From positions 124,001-188,000 of the forward strand of contig JBAXWB010000006.1 of assembly GCA_037128595.1 (NCBI GenBank): a DNA stretch of 64,000 nucleotides, read 5' to 3'. This DNA comes from a bacterium. GTDB lineage: Bacteria; Verrucomicrobiota; Kiritimatiellia; CAIKKV01; CAITUY01. Positions within the stretch are counted from its first letter, which is position 1; each line of letters opens with the position of its first letter. Positions 59,893 to 64,000 of this stretch are shown here, in pieces. Under the pieces are notes generated by a model. The model made no database searches, had not been told where the DNA came from, and was given only the letters and a program-made list of their open reading frames with translations. A program made the translations under genes and the position numbers.

Positions 59893-60612
59893 ATGCCCCA
59901 TCGAGTCATGAATGTCAAAGAGATTGCAACTTACCTCCATGTTGCACCCGCACGAATTGAATTGCTGATCAAAGAGAAGGAGATCCCCTTCCAGAAACAG
60001 GGGGACCGTTTTGTGTTCCGCCGAGCCGAAATTGATGCCTGGGCCTCCCAGCGCATCCTTAAATTTTCCTCCAAAAACCTGGCGAATTACCATTCGCAGA
60101 CCTCGGCCAAGGTGAAAGAATTCGCTCCGGACGTCACCATGATGCCTCAACTCCTCACCCGGGCGCGCATCAACGGGGACATGCCCGCCAAGACCCGTTC
60201 ATCCGCCATCCGCTCCATGGTCGCCATGGCGGTGGCCACCGATCTGGTTTCGGATGAAGCAGACCTGCTCACGTTAATCGAGGAACGCGAAGCCCTGTGT
60301 TCCACCGCCCTGCCGGGTGGCTGGGCCGCTCTCCATCCCCGGCATCATGACCCCTATATGTTTACCGAATCGTTCATGGTGGTGGGGCGCACGATTCAGC
60401 CGATTCATTTCGGGGCCCAGGACGGTCTTCCCACCGACATTTTCTTTCTGCTTTGCTGTCAGGATGACCGGCTTCACCTCCATACCCTGGCGCGATTATG
60501 CTCCCTCTGCATGGAAACCCCCTTATTGGAAACCTTGCGCCAGGCGGATTCAGGCCAGGAGATGCTGGACGCCATCCTGGAGGCTGAACAGGAAATCATT
60601 CGTCGCCTGTGA
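59893..60612 (+). CDS. Excisionase-type HTH fused to a PTS EIIA (PtsN-like) domain
   Basis: 239 residues from this start. The N-terminal part MNVKEIATYLHVAPARIELL, with KQGDRFVFRRAEIDAW, is a MerR/excisionase-type helix-turn-helix. After a linker comes an EIIA domain (about 85-239 of the protein) with the phosphoacceptor His context GGWAALHPRHH, FLLCCQDDRLHLHTLARL and a C-terminal ILEAEQEIIRR helix. It is probably a nitrogen-PTS-linked regulator; target unknown. The frame begins at GTG 59845, overlapping the recQ stop; ATGs at 59893 and 59908 fit the HTH start better, and the true start is uncertain. The stop overlaps pabBC by GTGA. Confidence 0.85.
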   Translation: MPHRVMNVKEIATYLHVAPARIELLIKEKEIPFQKQGDRFVFRRAEIDAWASQRILKFSSKNLANYHSQTSAKVKEFAPDVTMMPQLLTRARINGDMPAKTRSSAIRSMVAMAVATDLVSDEADLLTLIEEREALCSTALPGGWAALHPRHHDPYMFTESFMVVGRTIQPIHFGAQDGLPTDIFFLLCCQDDRLHLHTLARLCSLCMETPLLETLRQADSGQEMLDAILEAEQEIIRRL

Positions 60613-62348
60613 GCAATGCTGTCCTCATCCACGATCCCTCCCTCGGGCGCTGGCTGGCCTTCGAACACCCCATACGGATCCTGACGGCCTCACGTATCGA
60701 GGAGGTGATGCCGCTCCTTCGAGAAGTGGAAGCGGCGGTCAACGGGGAAAAGCTCTATGCCGCGGGGTTCCTGAGCTATGAGGCCGCCCCGGCCTTTGAT
60801 CCGGCCTTAACGGTTCGGCCGGACCCGTCCGGATTTCCCCTGCTGTGGTTCGGCCTTTACCAGGAGCCCACCTCCTGGAATCCCCGGGATCCCGTCCCCA
60901 TCTCTCATGATCCCCCGCTTCACTGGACCCCGTCCCTCTCCCGGGCAGACTACGCTCAGGTCATTGCCCGAATCCGGAACTATCTCTATTCAGGCGAAAC
61001 CTATCAGGTCAACTATACCTTCCGGCTGACCACTCCCTTCCGTCAGGAGCCGCTGCCGCTTTTCGAAACACTGGTTCAGGCGCAGGGCGCGCATTACTCG
61101 GCCTTCATCGATACCTCAGACTTCGCCCTCTGCTCCGCCTCCCCCGAACTCTTCTTCCGCCTCAACGGGACCCACCTGGAATCCCGCCCCATGAAGGGCA
61201 CCATGAAACGCGGGGTCACCACCCAGGAGGATCAGGCCAACGCCCAGAGACTACGGGACTCACCCAAAAATCAGTCAGAGAATGTGATGATAGTGGATAT
61301 GGTGCGAAACGACATGGGGCGGGTGGCGGAAAAAGGACAGGTTTCGGTGGATCAGCTTTTTAAAGTGGAGCGGTATCCCACCGTCTGGCAGATGATTTCC
61401 ACCGTTTCTGCCCGGACCCAGGCCTCCCTTTGCGACATTTTATCGGCACTCTTTCCCTGTGCTTCGATCACCGGTGCCCCTAAACCCAGGACCATGGCCC
61501 TCATTACCCGCGAGGAACTCACTCCCCGCCGGATCTATACCGGGGCCATCGGGTATCTGGCGCCGGACCGTCAGGCGCAATTCAATGTTGCCATCCGGAC
61601 GGTCCTGATTGATAAGACGCAAGGAGTCGCCGAATATGGCGTGGGCGGCGGGATTGTCTGGGATTCTGTCAGCGGGGACGAGTATGACGAATGCGGGACC
61701 AAGGCCAAAGTGCTATGTGACCCACCCGTGACGTTCCAACTCCTGGAAACGCTGCTTTGGACCCCGGGCGAGGGAATTTTCCTGAAGGACCGGCATTTAG
61801 CACGGCTTGAAGATTCCGCGAATTATTTCGATTTCACCTTCTCAAGGGAGGCCATTCGCAGCCAACTGGATGCCCTGAAGTTGGCCGGGCCGGCCCGGAT
61901 CCGGCTTCTCGTGACCCGCTCAGGAAGCGTCACCCTGGAATCATCCCCCTTCGCGCCGGGACCCGAAACCCGCCCGGTCCGTCTGCGGCTGGCGCAGCAC
62001 CCGGTGGATATCACCGACCGGTTCCTCTACCACAAAACGACCTGCCGGCAGGTATACGAAGCCGCCAGACAAGGGGTCACGGATTGCGACGAGGTTCTGC
62101 TCTGGAACGCCGCAGGGGAGTTGACAGAATCCACCATTGCCAATCTGGTGGTGGATCTCGATGGCGAACGTCTGACGCCGCCGGTTTCCTGCGGGCTCCT
62201 GGCGGGAACCTTCCGGGCCGAACTGCTTGCGCAAGGAGCGATCAAAGAAGCGGTCATCCGCCTCTCTGATCTCCCTCGCATCCGGACGTTTTACCTCGTC
62301 AACTCCCTGCGAAAATGGCGGGAAGCAAGGTGGCTTACAGCGTCTTGA
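60609..62348 (+). CDS. pabBC: Aminodeoxychorismate synthase component I / lyase fusion (PabB-PabC)
   Basis: 579 residues, folate pathway. The PabB half (1 to about 370) has YSGETYQVNYT, RPMKGTMKRG (PIKGT-like, around 194), ENVMIVDMVRND, SITGAPKPRTM and GGGIVWDS. The PLP-dependent lyase half (about 375-579) has the Schiff-base Lys in YHKTT (474-478), DCDEVLLWNAAGELTEST and LLAGTFR. Such PabB-PabC fusions are known. The start GTG overlaps the previous stop (GTGA) with no clear ribosome-binding site. The 3' end overlaps the convergent aminotransferase gene by 14 bases. Confidence 0.93.
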   Translation: MSNAVLIHDPSLGRWLAFEHPIRILTASRIEEVMPLLREVEAAVNGEKLYAAGFLSYEAAPAFDPALTVRPDPSGFPLLWFGLYQEPTSWNPRDPVPISHDPPLHWTPSLSRADYAQVIARIRNYLYSGETYQVNYTFRLTTPFRQEPLPLFETLVQAQGAHYSAFIDTSDFALCSASPELFFRLNGTHLESRPMKGTMKRGVTTQEDQANAQRLRDSPKNQSENVMIVDMVRNDMGRVAEKGQVSVDQLFKVERYPTVWQMISTVSARTQASLCDILSALFPCASITGAPKPRTMALITREELTPRRIYTGAIGYLAPDRQAQFNVAIRTVLIDKTQGVAEYGVGGGIVWDSVSGDEYDECGTKAKVLCDPPVTFQLLETLLWTPGEGIFLKDRHLARLEDSANYFDFTFSREAIRSQLDALKLAGPARIRLLVTRSGSVTLESSPFAPGPETRPVRLRLAQHPVDITDRFLYHKTTCRQVYEAARQGVTDCDEVLLWNAAGELTESTIANLVVDLDGERLTPPVSCGLLAGTFRAELLAQGAIKEAVIRLSDLPRIRTFYLVNSLRKWREARWLTAS

Positions 62349-63498
62349 TAAATCGTTCGAGGCAGATCATTCCCGCTTCGATATTGGCCATGCTGCAGGC
62401 ATACGAGAGGCGGATATGCTCATCGGCCCCAAACGGCAGACCGGGCACCACCGCCATCTTTTCCTGCTCCAGCAACTTTTGCGAGAACTCGATGGAAGAG
62501 AGCCCAAAAGCGGAGATGTTGGGAAACACATAGAAGGCCCCGGCCGGTTTCACACAGGTAATCCCCTTCATGGCCGTCAACCGCTTGTAGAGATACTGGC
62601 GGCGCTCATCAAAGGCGACCACCATTTTGGAGACGCAATCCTGAGGTCCGCGCAAGGCCGCTACGGCCCCATATTGGGCAAACGTGTTGGGCGCGGAGGT
62701 GCTATGACTTTGAAGCGCAGAAGCCGCCTTCACCAGTTCAATGGGGCCGGCAAAATAGCCCAGCCGCCAGCCGGTCATGGCATACGGCTTGCTGAAGCCG
62801 TTCACCGTAATGGTGCGCTTGAAGATCTCAGGGGAGAGCGACCCGATACTGACCGCTTCAACCCCGTCGTAGACCATGCGTTCATAGATCTCATCCGAGA
62901 TGATGGAAAGGTTGTGCTTCACCGCCACTTCAGCCAGCGCGCGAAGTTCCTCGCGGGCATAGACCATTCCGGTGGGATTGGACGGGCTGTTCAGGACAAT
63001 CGCCTTGGTCCGTTTCGTGATGGCCGCTTCCACTTGCGAGGCGGTCACTTTGAGTCCATGCGCTTCACTCCCCTGCACGAAGACCGGTTTGCCACCCGCG
63101 ACGCGGACCATTTCAGGATAGCTCAACCAGAACGGAGCAGGAATGATGATTTCGTCACCCTCACGGCAGAGCGCCATGAAGATATTGAAGAGGGAGTGTT
63201 TGGCCCCGTTACTGACCAGAATCTGATCCACCTTGTAGGAGAGCTTATTCTCACTGGCAAGCTTATCCGCAATGGCGACGCGGAGTTCCATGATGCCATC
63301 ATTGGGTGCGTATTTGGTCTTCCCTTCACGCAGGGCTTTCGCCGCGGCTTCCTTGACGTGTTCTGGCGTGTCGAAATCCGGTTCCCCAGCCCCGAAACCA
63401 CATACTTTTTCGCCTGCCGCCATGAGCGCCTTGGCCTTGGCATCAATGGCCAGGGTCAACGAAGGCGCGATCGCGCTTACCCGTTCATTAAGCTCCAT
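62335..63498 (-). CDS. aspC: Aspartate aminotransferase, class I (Ib-type)
   Basis: 387 residues, PLP enzyme transferring amino groups between aspartate and 2-oxoglutarate. GAGEPDFDTP, KYAPNDGIMELR, NSPSNPTGMVY, the Schiff-base Lys in NGFSKPYAMTGWRLGY and the C-terminal Arg in HIRLSYACS match the AspAT Ib family of Thermus and Bacillus. The ATG at 63498 overlaps the end of the kinase gene upstream by 11 bases, so the two are translationally linked. Prephenate aminotransferase activity, known for some Ib enzymes, is an alternative. Confidence 0.93.
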   Translation of the reverse strand: MELNERVSAIAPSLTLAIDAKAKALMAAGEKVCGFGAGEPDFDTPEHVKEAAAKALREGKTKYAPNDGIMELRVAIADKLASENKLSYKVDQILVSNGAKHSLFNIFMALCREGDEIIIPAPFWLSYPEMVRVAGGKPVFVQGSEAHGLKVTASQVEAAITKRTKAIVLNSPSNPTGMVYAREELRALAEVAVKHNLSIISDEIYERMVYDGVEAVSIGSLSPEIFKRTITVNGFSKPYAMTGWRLGYFAGPIELVKAASALQSHSTSAPNTFAQYGAVAALRGPQDCVSKMVVAFDERRQYLYKRLTAMKGITCVKPAGAFYVFPNISAFGLSSIEFSQKLLEQEKMAVVPGLPFGADEHIRLSYACSMANIEAGMICLERFIKTL

Positions 63499-64000
63499 AG
63501 TACTTCTCCACCCATTCCTTTATTGTATCTTTCTGGACATCCACAATCTTCATTTCCCTGGCTGAATTTTCCGGCGAATCAGACGCATGAGCGGCGTTGA
63601 CCATAATATCACTGCCATATTCACGGCGCACGGAACCGGGTTGTGCTTTGGCCGGGTCGGTGGGGCCCAGCAGGTACCGGATGTTCTCCACGGCGCTGAT
63701 CCCGCGATAGACCAGGGCCAGACAATTCTCAGAGCCGGTCTTGGCCTTATCGGACTCCGCCACTTCCGAGGGGCGGAAGCCGGTCATAAACTTCACAATT
63801 TCCTCAAATTGCCCATTGCCGGCAATGGGCCCGATATGCTCCCCGATCACGGCCTTGGTATCCTCGGGAATCGCAAGCCCGAACGATTTTTCGAGCAACT
63901 CCCCGGCCCGCTGGGCCATAATGCCTTTAAATTTGTTTTGCAGGATAGCTCGCACCGGGCCGTAAAATTCCTCCGCCTGGGCCACCGTCATGGCAAATTT
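63488..64000 (-). CDS. ndk: Nucleoside diphosphate kinase, long variant (N-terminal part cut by window edge)
   Basis: The frame is open to the right edge. An internal ATG at 63991 aligns inside the NDK fold (AQAEEFYG matches the usual REQAEAFY), so the true start lies outside. The C-terminal signature GPTDPAKAQPGSVRREYGSD and NAAHASDS, with the catalytic His, is clear. Between the two there is an insertion of about 65 residues (from ILQNKFKGIMAQ to FRPSEVAESDK region) that standard 140-residue NDKs lack. It overlaps aspC by 11 bases. Confidence 0.85.
   Translation of the reverse strand, partial: KFAMTVAQAEEFYGPVRAILQNKFKGIMAQRAGELLEKSFGLAIPEDTKAVIGEHIGPIAGNGQFEEIVKFMTGFRPSEVAESDKAKTGSENCLALVYRGISAVENIRYLLGPTDPAKAQPGSVRREYGSDIMVNAAHASDSPENSAREMKIVDVQKDTIKEWVEKYYGA

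Overview
The window is a moderately GC-rich, densely coded bacterial chromosome segment with about 58 protein genes and no rRNA or tRNA genes that I could see. Division and cell-wall genes (mraZ-rsmH-ftsL-ftsI-murE-murF-mraY), a MurE of the meso-diaminopimelate type, an RND pump with a TolC partner and lipoprotein signals indicate a Gram-negative envelope with peptidoglycan. A single-chain pyruvate:ferredoxin oxidoreductase and a hybrid-cluster protein under an FNR-like box suggest an anaerobe or facultative anaerobe. A eukaryote-like GT3 glycogen synthase, a long nucleoside diphosphate kinase, a PknB-type kinase and many short palindromic repeats would fit the PVC group (Verrucomicrobiota/Kiritimatiellota/Lentisphaerota). 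That placement is inference only.

Layout. 1-6.85 kb (minus): dcw cluster led by mraZ, with mraY cut by the left edge. 7.2-11.3 kb (plus): glycogen synthase, nrdR with a coupled orphan gene, purC. 11.4-19.3 kb: Nudix protein, receiver-kinase hybrid, radical SAM protein, pyruvate:ferredoxin oxidoreductase, DUF167 protein, PP-loop protein. 19.3-36.4 kb (minus): a metal and arsenic resistance island made of three transcription blocks. The first is arsR, thioredoxin-like, CcdA-like, a 55-residue Cys-rich peptide, P-type ATPase, arsC, acr3. The second is tolC-cusB-cusA-PII-zntA. The third is a permease, a thioredoxin and a CcdA-like protein, followed by a small secreted Cys-rich protein with its own promoter. 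36.5-41.7 kb: SGNH hydrolase, rpsU, sugar-isomerase-like, epimerase, flippase-like and aldolase-like genes. 41.8-47.9 kb: fusA, an orphan with an in-frame extension past its stop, glycosyltransferase, CPBP protease, mtnA. 47.9-53.5 kb (minus): trpC-trpF-trpB-coaC-small membrane protein-Ser/Thr kinase. 53.5-54.2 kb: gene-free, built of nested inverted repeats. 54.2-64 kb: ABC-F protein, hcp, recQ-HTH/EIIA-pabBC, aspartate aminotransferase, nucleoside diphosphate kinase (cut by the right edge).

The best candidate for something new is the metal island. It carries two parallel membrane thiol modules, each a Cys-rich N-tail/one-TM/thioredoxin-fold protein beside a CcdA-like transporter. One has a CIPC active site. 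The other has lost CxxC and gained a Cys-rich C-tail, and is co-transcribed with a 55-residue Cys-rich peptide and a P-type ATPase whose metal-site motifs fit no standard class. Other points worth a second look are the class II FNR-type promoter of hcp, MraZ-box-like repeats before mraZ, the conserved glucose-6-phosphate arginine cluster in the bacterial GT3 enzyme, the in-frame extension after the 44.2 kb gene, and a possibly near-leaderless secreted peptide at 33.9 kb.
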